From Bacteroidota bacterium (GTDB taxonomy: Bacteria > Bacteroidota > Bacteroidia > Chitinophagales > Chitinophagaceae), in the NCBI GenBank assembly GCA_021780705.1, contig JAJXYG010000292.1:1-5139 (forward strand): a stretch of 5,139 bases of DNA, given 5' to 3'. The notes under the pieces are model-generated. The model saw only the letters and a list, made by a program, of their open reading frames with translations, ran no database searches and was not told the DNA's origin. This document shows positions 1 through 5,139 of this stretch, piece by piece. Within the stretch, counting starts at the first letter, position 1; the number at the start of each line of letters is the position of its first letter. Both the position numbers and the translations under genes were made by a program.

Positions 1-1
1 T

Positions 2-574
2 GAAAGCATCAAAAAGTCCATGGAAAATATTGGCGCCAAAGACGCTTATATTACCAGCCTTCAGGCTTCACTGGCCCAAAAGGATTCTCTCAACATGGCC
101 CTGGTCATGAACCTGAAAGGAGCCATTGGAGACCTGAACGACCAGGACATCAATATTAAGGTGGACAAGGGAGTCGTGTACATTGATATTTCTGACAAGC
201 TGCTCTTTAACAGCGGCCGGTACAATGTGACTGAAAAGGCCCGAAAAGTACTCGGAAAGGTAGCTGCCGTACTTAAAGCCCAGCCGGATATTCAGTTCAT
301 GGTGGAAGGAAATACCGACAATGTGCCTTATCACAGCGGGGTATTGCTGGACAACTGGGATCTGAGTGTGAAGAGGGCTACTGCCGTGGTACGCATCCTT
401 CAGAACGAATATGGTCTTGACCCTGCCAAGATTGTAGCTGCCGGTCGTGGGGAATATGATCCCGTAGTGGACAACAGCACTGCTGCCAACCGCGCCCTGA
501 ATCGCAGGACCCGGATCGTCATTCTTCCGCAACTCGATCAGTTCTTCAAGTTGCTGGAGAGAAAACAACAATAA
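2..574 (+). CDS. OmpA/MotB-like peptidoglycan-binding protein, C-terminal part (5' end outside window)
   Basis: The reading frame is open to the left edge, so the true start lies outside the window; the ATG at 20 is internal. The first 40 or so residues look helical (end of a coiled-coil linker). They are followed by an OmpA-like domain (about 152-530) that is expected to bind peptidoglycan non-covalently in the periplasm. Visible family marks are the beta strand GVVYIDISDKLLFNSG, the EGNTDNVP motif with its key Asp (about 317-319), LSVKRA with the conserved Arg, and NRALNRRTRIVI near the end. The Asp and Arg are the residues that contact diaminopimelate in this family. The His usual before Thr-Asp is Asn here. 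The tail LPQLDQFFKLLE is, from memory, common in Bacteroidota members. The protein is probably an envelope-anchored lipoprotein or inner-membrane MotB-like protein, but the missing N-terminus decides that. A terminator follows directly. Domain call very sure; exact role unknown. Confidence 0.93.
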   Translation, partial: ESIKKSMENIGAKDAYITSLQASLAQKDSLNMALVMNLKGAIGDLNDQDINIKVDKGVVYIDISDKLLFNSGRYNVTEKARKVLGKVAAVLKAQPDIQFMVEGNTDNVPYHSGVLLDNWDLSVKRATAVVRILQNEYGLDPAKIVAAGRGEYDPVVDNSTAANRALNRRTRIVILPQLDQFFKLLERKQQ

Positions 575-596
575 ACAGGTAACATATTTATAGGAG

Positions 597-626
597 GCCT
601 TCCCCGAACCGGGAGGGCTTTTTTTT
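597..626 (+). terminator. Rho-independent terminator after the OmpA-like gene
   Basis: An 8-bp G+C-rich stem (597-604 pairing with 611-618, one G-T wobble) has a 6-base loop and is followed at once by eight T (619-626). It starts 23 bases after the stop codon. On the - strand the hairpin is not followed by a T run, so it should act for the left gene only and not for the convergent transglutaminase-like gene that ends at 652. Confidence 0.88.
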
Positions 627-651
627 ACATCCGATTTCCGGTTCTGAGGGT

Positions 652-1743
652 TTAGCGCCTGGGTCGATTGGCGCGATAGAAATCTTTTTCAGATGAGATC
701 TCTCGCTCCAGTTTGCCAAGCGCTTCTTCCAGCCCTCCGGTGTCCAGGGTCAGGGTAGCCTTGGATTCATTGACCAGCCTGATCTGGGTACGGGCGGCAG
801 TGATCTGGTCCTGCATCCCTGAAAATAGGGCCTCCACTTCAGAATCACTGCGGGCAGGTTTGAACCGGTTGTTCCGGTAGTTGATAAAATCATTGAGCAG
901 GATTACCGCCTGGTTATACGCATTGACGGCTCCCTGGTAATGGGCCGAGTCCTCCTCCTGGCGGATGATTTCAATTTCCATCCTGAGCTGGGTGATCTTG
1001 GTGTCAATCATGGAATTGGAGGTCCCGTTGTGCTGGATTCTTCTCTCGGCAGAAAGATACTGTTCCAGGGGACTCATCTTCAGGTAATGGGCGACAGAAT
1101 CTTTATAATCCCAAACTCCGGATGCTGGGTCCCCCTCCATCCGGCCCTTTCGGAACTCATCATAACTCAGCGGGCGGTTAACAAACTGCAGAAGCGGATC
1201 AAAGGGCATGTGGGTCTGTATAAATACTTCCGGGGAGGTGCGGAAGTATGCCACCCTGCCGTAGCGGACATCCGCCGCATCCCAGGTGGGATCATAGAGG
1301 GCCCACTCATTGTCCAGTTGTACAGCCACCCAGGCATGGGGGCTTCTGTCTACCGCACCGTTCTGGCGGGTATAGCCTCCGACCACAAGGGCGGGGAAGC
1401 CCAGGTTTTTGCAGAGGTCAGCAAAGAGGTAGGCAAAATTTTCACATACCCCCCTTCTTTTTTCCAGGGCCGAGCGGATCAGGATACCCCGGTCTTCGTT
1501 GAGGATGACAAGGTCCCTGCTGCGGATGTCATAGGTAATATGGGTAATGACCCATCCATAGGCCATCTTAACCTGGTCGGAGCCACTGGAAGCGTGGCTC
1601 CTGATATAGGCAGCAATGGTGGCCGTGGATCCGGTCACGGATTCAGGGATGGCCGCCCCTTCGCGAAAAGAGGCTTCCTGCTGGGCACACACCAGGGTGG
1701 TCCCGAGGAGCAGGAAGGCCGGTATCACAAGTAGCGATTTCAC
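652..1743 (-). CDS. Secreted transglutaminase-like (papain-fold) protein with helical C-terminal half
   Basis: 363 residues. A signal peptide is clear: Met-Lys, a hydrophobic core, then LVCA with cleavage expected between Ala20 and Gln21. Residues about 55-160 form a transglutaminase-like domain (the type found in bacterial predicted cysteine proteases): the Cys sits in RRGVCENFAYLF (Cys100), the His in SPHAWVAV (His136) and the Asp in YDPTWDA (Asp151), so the full Cys-His-Asp triad is present. Residues about 245-350 are rich in Glu, Gln, Lys and Leu and look like long helices or coiled coil. Members of this fold act as cross-linkers, proteases or peptidases; the substrate cannot be read here. 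The start is GTG at 1743: an in-frame TAG lies two codons upstream, and later starts would damage the signal peptide. No good ribosome-binding site is visible. It is convergent with the OmpA-like gene and divergent from the hydrolase gene. The fold is sure, the function is not. Confidence 0.9.
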   Translation of the reverse strand: MKSLLVIPAFLLLGTTLVCAQQEASFREGAAIPESVTGSTATIAAYIRSHASSGSDQVKMAYGWVITHITYDIRSRDLVILNEDRGILIRSALEKRRGVCENFAYLFADLCKNLGFPALVVGGYTRQNGAVDRSPHAWVAVQLDNEWALYDPTWDAADVRYGRVAYFRTSPEVFIQTHMPFDPLLQFVNRPLSYDEFRKGRMEGDPASGVWDYKDSVAHYLKMSPLEQYLSAERRIQHNGTSNSMIDTKITQLRMEIEIIRQEEDSAHYQGAVNAYNQAVILLNDFINYRNNRFKPARSDSEVEALFSGMQDQITAARTQIRLVNESKATLTLDTGGLEEALGKLEREISSEKDFYRANRPRR

Positions 1744-1895
1744 TACCTAAAGTTACCACTAGATTATGGAAAAAAGGAAGCCGGGATTGGGGGTAAGGTC
1801 AGCTTTCGCAGGGCTTTACAGGCGGGCCGGCAGGGAGCTGTATCACAAAATAATCCTACTTTCGGGAAAGCAACTGCACACCCAAAACCATCATT
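1744..1895. other. Divergent intergenic region
   Basis: This 152-bp spacer separates the start of the transglutaminase-like gene (-) from the start of the hydrolase gene (+), so it should carry both promoters. Besides the - strand candidate at 1748-1755, it holds a weak + strand -7-like box, TACTTTCG (1857-1864, seven of eight positions of TAnnTTTG), which would give a leader of roughly 25 bases. A short dyad, CTTTC-GG-GAAAG (1859-1870), overlaps that box and could be a protein-binding site, though at 5 bp per arm it may be chance. No RNA gene or convincing small gene is visible. Confidence 0.4.
1748..1755 (-). promoter_or_regulatory. Possible -7 box of the transglutaminase-like gene
   Basis: On the - strand the sequence reads TAACTTTA, seven of eight positions of the Bacteroidota -7 consensus TAnnTTTG. 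Only four bases separate it from the GTG start, so a transcript begun from it would have almost no leader. I see no convincing -33 TTTG at the right distance. This is a candidate only. Confidence 0.35.
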
Positions 1896-2846
1896 ATGAA
1901 AAAATTCTGCCTTCTGATTTTACTTTTTGCTGCCTTTCAGGCTGGTGCCCAACCATATCCCTCCAGTTATACTGATGGAAAATATGTCATGGTCAACGGA
2001 GCCCGCCTGTGGGTAGTCCTGGTGGGCCACGGAGATCCCCTGGTCATTATTCCCGGAGGTCCGGGAGAAGCCCATATCGGCTACCGGTCATTTGACAGCC
2101 TGGCCAAAGACAATGAGATCGTGTACTTCGATGCCTTTGGCAGAGGCAAGAGCGATACCGCCACTGATGTCAGGCAGTACACCCTCGCCCGCGATATTGA
2201 TGACATTGAAGGACTCAGGAAGGCCCTTCATTTTGAGAAGTGGAATGTCCTGGGTCATTCCTATGGCGGGGTGGTCGCCCAGGGGTATGCCCTCAAGTAC
2301 CCGTCCCATGTCAGCCACCTGATCCTGGCCAATACCTTTCACAGTTACCTGATGTGGCAGGCCAATGACGACAACAGCAATCATGAGATCAAGACCAATT
2401 ACCCGGAGGTCTGGGATTCCCTGATGATGATCCGCAATGCCGGAGCGGTATCCAGTGATCCCGAACACATGAGACTGTATAGCGAAGTGCCTTATGGATT
2501 TCTCTATGCCTATAATCCCAACAATTTTCTGAAGCAGGGTGCAAAGCCCTATCCCCATGTATTCAATTCGAAGCTATATTACCAGATGGTAGGCAGGGAC
2601 GGTGACTTTGTGGTCGGCAGTGACATTGGCTCCTTTGATTACCGCAAGGAGCTGAAGAATCTGCGGATGCCGGTACTGATTTACGGAGGCAGGTACGACC
2701 GGGTGGCCATTCCTGCCATGATGATCAAGTTCAAGACCTATTGCCCGCAGGCCGAGTTTGTGATGTTTGAGAAATCGGGTCATAATCCCCAGGTCGAACA
2801 GCCGGATAAGCTTTTTCCGATTATAGAGAAATTCCTGCACGACTAG
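1896..2846 (+). CDS. Secreted alpha/beta hydrolase, proline-iminopeptidase-like (S33-type)
   Basis: 316 residues with a signal peptide (Met-Lys-Lys, Leu/Ile/Phe-rich core, cleavage expected at QAGA|QP, Ala18-Gln19), so it should act in the periplasm or outside. The alpha/beta-hydrolase landmarks come in order: the oxyanion-hole loop IPGGPGEAH (Gly54-Gly57), strand and turn YFDAFGRGKSD (78-87), the nucleophile elbow GHSYGG with Ser122, a helical cap region (about 145-250), the acid in YGGRYDRV (Asp268) and the His in KSGHNPQ (His296). The triad is complete and the length is normal for the family. GGPG and the spacing resemble proline iminopeptidases and related S33 peptidases, but those usually read HGGPG and DQRGxGxS, while this protein has PGGPG and DAFGRGKS. 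An esterase, lactonase or another hydrolase is therefore equally possible. No Shine-Dalgarno sequence precedes the ATG; the start is chosen because it gives the whole signal peptide. The gene is convergent with the following one and has no clear terminator. Confidence 0.92.
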   Translation: MKKFCLLILLFAAFQAGAQPYPSSYTDGKYVMVNGARLWVVLVGHGDPLVIIPGGPGEAHIGYRSFDSLAKDNEIVYFDAFGRGKSDTATDVRQYTLARDIDDIEGLRKALHFEKWNVLGHSYGGVVAQGYALKYPSHVSHLILANTFHSYLMWQANDDNSNHEIKTNYPEVWDSLMMIRNAGAVSSDPEHMRLYSEVPYGFLYAYNPNNFLKQGAKPYPHVFNSKLYYQMVGRDGDFVVGSDIGSFDYRKELKNLRMPVLIYGGRYDRVAIPAMMIKFKTYCPQAEFVMFEKSGHNPQVEQPDKLFPIIEKFLHD

Positions 2847-2868
2847 CAGGTATTGGCAGGGGCGCCGG

Positions 2869-4164
2869 TCAGTGGAGCCGGTATTTCTTGTTCACCCTGG
2901 GGTCGTTGAAATAGCGGTCGAGCTCCTTGCTGCTGGTGCTGTCTTCCACAACCGGCACATCGATCAGCTGCAGCTGTACCTGGTTGAGCTCATCGCTTAA
3001 TTTCTGGGTTTTGTGAACGACTTCCGGATCCTTGTCTCCTACCAGGATGTTATCGGAGAGCAGGTATTCGAGGCGTTTGATGTCACTTCGTACCAGGGTG
3101 GCCGAATTTTGTACATCACTTTTATTGGGTGCCACCGCTTCTTTCACCGGTACGAGGGCTACCCCCACACTGGGAAGGATCTGCCCGGTGGTTTTCGATC
3201 CCTGGCTGGGCATGGAAGAAAAGATGGTCCCGCCCAGGGCCGTAGAAGCAGAGGTAAGATCAAATGCCGTCCGGGCTTTTTTGGTGTGGTGGATTTGCTG
3301 ATCCAGTATCCGGAAGGTGCTCTTCAGTTCCACGATATACTTCTGGATTTCTGCATAGATTTTATTGAAGGCGATATTGCGGAAGGGATAGTTGATGGAT
3401 TGTTTTACCAGAATATTTACTACCGTAGTATCATGCTCCATCCATTTGTTCACGCCGATAAATCTCACCGGCACCGTTTTTACCTTTTCATTGTCATTAT
3501 CGGCGATCACATCATAGGGAATGGCCCAGGTAAAGGTATCGCCGCACTGGGCCACCCGGGTGAGGGAATTAATGGGAAAATCTGACAGGTAGGTGATGTA
3601 TTCAATTGGAAAACTCCCTTCTTCACACTGCAACTTGAAGGAAATGGTATCCCCTTCGGAAGCCACTACATCTTCTCCTACCGTGGGCTTGATCCGGGAA
3701 GGAATGATGTCGGTATTGAAAAATACCAGGGTAAAAGTGGTATCCAGGTGATCCTCGGGGTCGTCGAGGTTCTGGAGTCCCATCTCCACCTTGTACTTGT
3801 AATCATATTTGAGTTTCCCGCTCAGGAAATAGGACTTGTCTGCCTTGAAAAAGAGTGTCCCGTTGTCTTTGTTGATCCTTACCCCGACTGGTGCATTTCG
3901 CAGGTACCAGTAATACTCTCTGGGATCCTTATTCGAAATAAACTGGTAGTCCAGGGTGCTGTCCACATGCACGGAAAAAAATGGACTGAAATTTTTTATC
4001 CGCAATACGGAATCCGCTTTCTGCGCATTGAGCGTACTGTCGATTTTGGTTTGCAGGCCCGTGGTATCGGTAATCAATTGGCTTTTACCGAAAAGAGGCA
4101 GAAAAATCATCAGGAGGAAAAGTAACCTTTCCAGGTTCTTTTGGGTAGCAGTGTGTTTCAACAT
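2869..4164 (-). CDS. Secreted protein of unknown function with Ig/cadherin-like regions and helical C-terminus
   Basis: 431 residues; I do not recognise a named family. A signal peptide is present: a basic N-region, then LLFLLMIFLPLF, and likely cleavage at GKS|QL (Ser28-Gln29). Residues about 60-150 look like a cadherin-like/Ig-type beta domain, with NAPVGVRINKDNGTLFFKAD (90-109) followed by a DTTFTLVFF edge strand. Residues about 155-255 look like a second beta-rich domain (ASEGDTISFKLQC to TTVVNILVK) with two Cys (180 and 207) that could form a disulfide. From about 262 the protein changes: a helical stretch (262-300), a Ser/Thr/Gly/Ala-rich, mildly hydrophobic segment (300-340), then a coiled-coil-like helix (355-402) and a short basic end, VNKKYRLH. 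The form suggests an envelope structural or binding protein rather than an enzyme; no catalytic motif is visible. It lies 77 bp after a small secreted-protein gene on the same strand, and a -7 box sits just before its ATG. Gene sure, function unknown. Confidence 0.9.
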   Translation of the reverse strand: MLKHTATQKNLERLLFLLMIFLPLFGKSQLITDTTGLQTKIDSTLNAQKADSVLRIKNFSPFFSVHVDSTLDYQFISNKDPREYYWYLRNAPVGVRINKDNGTLFFKADKSYFLSGKLKYDYKYKVEMGLQNLDDPEDHLDTTFTLVFFNTDIIPSRIKPTVGEDVVASEGDTISFKLQCEEGSFPIEYITYLSDFPINSLTRVAQCGDTFTWAIPYDVIADNDNEKVKTVPVRFIGVNKWMEHDTTVVNILVKQSINYPFRNIAFNKIYAEIQKYIVELKSTFRILDQQIHHTKKARTAFDLTSASTALGGTIFSSMPSQGSKTTGQILPSVGVALVPVKEAVAPNKSDVQNSATLVRSDIKRLEYLLSDNILVGDKDPEVVHKTQKLSDELNQVQLQLIDVPVVEDSTSSKELDRYFNDPRVNKKYRLH

Positions 4165-4169
4165 GGGGG

Positions 4170-4177
4170 CAAAATTA
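4170..4177 (-). promoter_or_regulatory. Promoter -7 box in front of the 431-residue protein gene
   Basis: On the - strand this reads TAATTTTG, an exact match to the Bacteroidota -7 consensus TAnnTTTG. Five bases (all C on the coding strand) separate it from the ATG. Transcription normally begins a few bases after the -7 box, so the mRNA would start at or next to the start codon. I find no TTTG-type -33 box about 20 bases upstream, which lowers confidence. No ribosome-binding site lies in the gap, which fits a leaderless message. Confidence 0.5.
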
Positions 4178-4192
4178 TAAAAACATTCAATC

Positions 4193-4218
4193 GGACCGGG
4201 GAATTTGATCCCGGCTCC
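4193..4218 (-). terminator. Weak hairpin between the two - strand genes
   Basis: CCGGG (4196-4200) can pair with CCCGG (4210-4214), and GGA (4193-4195) with TCC (4216-4218) across a bulged base, leaving a 9-base loop. On the - strand it comes about 24 bases after the stop of the small secreted-protein gene. The T-rich stretch only begins about 10 bases after the stem and overlaps the next promoter. It might be a poor terminator or attenuator; chance is also possible. Confidence 0.25.
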
Positions 4219-4241
4219 TTCATTTTAGAAATTTTGTAACA

Positions 4242-4583
4242 TTACCGGTCCTTACCTTCATAATGATCACAGATTTCTACCGATCCCAGCCTGACCCTGA
4301 GGGGAATTCGGGTACGCTGTTCAAAATGGAGTTCCTGGCGGCAGAAAAATCCATAATTGCGGACCATATAATCTCCCGATACCGGGGATAAGGTGCGCGG
4401 CACCTCAAAGAAATGATTTTGGGAAAAAATGACTACCGAATCACCCTGGGAACGCATCAGGGAATCCATGTGCCGGACAGCCACCGGGTGGGAATAGGGT
4501 GTAAACCGGGACTGGGCCGAAACTCCGTGGATTGTGAACCCGATCACCAGGGCGGCTCCACAAATTTTATTCCAAAAATTCAT
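4242..4583 (-). CDS. Small secreted protein of unknown function
   Basis: 113 residues. A signal peptide is visible (Met-Asn-Phe-Trp-Asn-Lys, a hydrophobic core, then HGVSA|QS with cleavage expected between Ala23 and Gln24), giving a mature protein of about 90 residues. It has two Cys (81 in FFCRQE and 105 in VEICDH) that could form a disulfide in the periplasm, and it alternates Arg, His and aromatic residues in a way that suggests a small beta-rich fold. The C-terminal part IPLRVRLGSVEICDHYEGK reads like a conserved motif, and from memory similar tails occur in small exported proteins of Chitinophagaceae, but I cannot name a family. A good ribosome-binding site, AAAGG, lies 7 bases before the ATG (4591-4595 on the - strand), which supports this start. 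It is divergent from rpoN with 48 bp between the start codons. It is probably a real gene because signal peptide, ribosome-binding site and start all agree. Confidence 0.8.
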   Translation of the reverse strand: MNFWNKICGAALVIGFTIHGVSAQSRFTPYSHPVAVRHMDSLMRSQGDSVVIFSQNHFFEVPRTLSPVSGDYMVRNYGFFCRQELHFEQRTRIPLRVRLGSVEICDHYEGKDR

Positions 4584-4596
4584 ATTGTTACCTTTG
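4565..4596 (+). promoter_or_regulatory. rpoN promoter (-33/-7, Bacteroidota type)
   Basis: TACCTTTG at 4589-4596 matches the -7 consensus TAnnTTTG exactly. TTTT at 4565-4568, 20 bases upstream, is three of four positions of the -33 box TTTG. Transcription would begin near 4602, leaving a leader of about 30 bases before the rpoN ATG. The -33 box lies inside the first codons of the divergent 113-residue gene, and the -7 box covers that gene's ribosome-binding site on the other strand. Confidence 0.65.
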
Positions 4597-4631
4597 TGTG
4601 TAAATTTACAACCTAAATCAACCCGAAAGAA

Positions 4632-5139
4632 ATGTCTTTAAGCCAGCGGTTGCAACAAAAATTATTGCAGAAACTGTCACCTCAGCAAATTCAGCTCATG
4701 AAATTGCTGCAGGTACCTACGGCGCACCTGGAGGAAAGGATCAAGGAAGAAATGGAAGAAAACCCCGCTCTTGAGACCGGGGAGGAAGGTCATGAAGACA
4801 ATTACGACAACGCCCAGGAGGATTTTGATAGCCAGGAGGAGGATTTTGAAAAGGAGGGATCGGAGGAAGAGTATGACAACCTGGATCTCAGCGAATACAT
4901 TAATGATTCCGATGGGGATGTGGGGGATTACCGCTACCGTGATGACAATTACGGGGATTCCGGTGAAAACAAGACCATTCCCCACCGGGTGGAGATCTCC
5001 TTTTATGAGATGCTGAAATCCCAGTTGTCCATGCTGACCCTGGACGCCCACCAGATGAGGATTGCCGAGCAGATTATCGGAAGCATTGACAACGACGGAT
5101 ATCTTCGCCGGGAAATTCCGGCCATTGTAGATGACCTGG
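4632..5139 (+). CDS. rpoN: RNA polymerase sigma-54 factor, N-terminal part (3' end outside window)
   Basis: 169 complete codons are open to the right edge; the full protein should be near 480-500 residues. Region I (about 1-48) is the activator-interacting domain: it is Gln- and Leu-rich, with the family signature LSPQQIQLMKLLQVPT (15-30), then LEERIKEEMEENPALE. Region II (about 49-112) is a very acidic linker with 28 Asp/Glu in residues 48-112 and only three Lys/Arg. The core-polymerase-binding region III begins near 118 (VEISFYEMLKSQLSMLTL, then a predicted helix with QMRIAEQIIGSIDNDGYL). The DNA-binding parts, including the RpoN box, lie outside the window. Sigma-54 directs RNA polymerase to -24/-12 promoters and needs AAA+ enhancer-binding activators. 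The ATG at 4632 is chosen because it gives the usual N-terminus; only an A-rich GAAAGAA precedes it, normal for this phylum. Confidence 0.95.
   Translation, partial: MSLSQRLQQKLLQKLSPQQIQLMKLLQVPTAHLEERIKEEMEENPALETGEEGHEDNYDNAQEDFDSQEEDFEKEGSEEEYDNLDLSEYINDSDGDVGDYRYRDDNYGDSGENKTIPHRVEISFYEMLKSQLSMLTLDAHQMRIAEQIIGSIDNDGYLRREIPAIVDDL
4814..4849 (+). repeat. Short direct repeat within the rpoN acidic linker
   Basis: CCAGGAGGATTTTGA (4814-4828) recurs at 4832-4849 with one extra GAG codon inside. It encodes QEDFDS followed by QEEDFEK. The frame is kept, so it looks like an in-frame tandem duplication that lengthened the acidic region II. Confidence 0.6.

Noticed and set aside
68..571. Open frame of 167 codons on the - strand, opposite the OmpA-like gene
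   Set aside because: The + strand has an unmistakable OmpA-like domain; the antisense translation shows no motif and has no promoter or ribosome-binding site.
940..1734. Open frame of 264 codons on the + strand, opposite the transglutaminase-like gene
   Set aside because: The - strand frame carries a signal peptide and a full catalytic triad; the + strand translation has no recognisable motif, is Gly/His-rich and is a by-product of G+C-rich codon use.
1766..1975. Open frame of 69 codons on the + strand running from the divergent spacer into the hydrolase gene
   Set aside because: It overlaps the hydrolase signal peptide in another frame, has no motif, and its only apparent start context is the A-rich spacer.
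2834..2850. Inverted repeat CCTGC/GCAGG over the hydrolase stop codon as a shared terminator
   Set aside because: The stem is only 5 bp and no T run follows on the + strand; on the - strand there is only a weak AATTTCTCT. It may be chance.
3013..3585. Open frame of 190 codons on the + strand opposite the 431-residue protein gene
   Set aside because: The - strand frame is longer and has a signal peptide, domain-like structure and an upstream -7 box; the + strand translation has none.
4601..4608. TAAATTTA as a -7 box for the small - strand gene (with TTTC 20 bases upstream)
   Set aside because: It is a plain A+T palindrome with 7 of 8 matches, and transcription from it would start in or beside that gene's ribosome-binding site. 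It is possible but too weak to list as a feature.
4677..5051. Open frame of 124 codons on the - strand inside rpoN, with hydrophobic stretches
   Set aside because: It is the mirror of the acidic linker (GAG/GAT codons read as Leu/Ile/Val on the other strand); the hydrophobicity is an artefact and the sense frame is clearly RpoN.
1..5139. Defence system, toxin-antitoxin pair, mobile element, CRISPR array or polysaccharide-utilisation (SusC/SusD) locus
   Set aside because: No transposase, integrase, nuclease, short antitoxin-like gene pair, regular spaced repeats or SusC/SusD-type protein is visible on either strand.

Overview
The window looks like ordinary chromosomal DNA from a Bacteroidota bacterium, most likely the Chitinophagaceae/Sphingobacteriales side of the phylum (inference). 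Four signs point that way. There are exact TAnnTTTG promoter -7 boxes in front of two genes. Shine-Dalgarno sequences are weak or absent. All four proteins with a visible signal peptide have Gln right after the predicted cleavage site. The RpoN and OmpA-like proteins have a Bacteroidota-style sequence. Base composition is balanced, around half G+C by eye, and looks even along the window. I saw no mobile element, tRNA, rRNA, CRISPR array or integration scar.

Layout from left to right: (1) the 3' end of a + strand gene for an OmpA/MotB-like peptidoglycan-binding protein, closed by a good intrinsic terminator; (2) convergent to it, a - strand gene for a secreted transglutaminase-like protein with a helical C-terminal half; (3) a 152-bp divergent spacer; (4) a + strand gene for a secreted alpha/beta hydrolase related to proline iminopeptidases; (5) convergent to it with only 22 bp between the stops, a - strand gene for a 431-residue secreted protein of unknown function with two beta-rich Ig/cadherin-like regions and a conserved-looking helical C-terminus; (6) a small - strand gene for a 113-residue secreted protein of unknown function; (7) divergent from it, the start of rpoN (sigma-54), which runs off the right edge.

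The common theme is the cell envelope: one OmpA-like protein that should bind peptidoglycan, four exported proteins, and a sigma factor. Nothing in the sequence shows that they form one pathway. The gene order (two convergent pairs and two divergent pairs) argues against one operon. The only possible co-transcribed pair is the 113-residue and 431-residue genes on the - strand, and even there a -7 box in front of the second suggests its own promoter. I did not find a clearly new system. The points most worth a second look are the 431-residue protein family, the promoter boxes placed almost on the start codons of two genes (possible leaderless mRNAs), and the overlap of the rpoN promoter with the ribosome-binding site of the divergent small gene.
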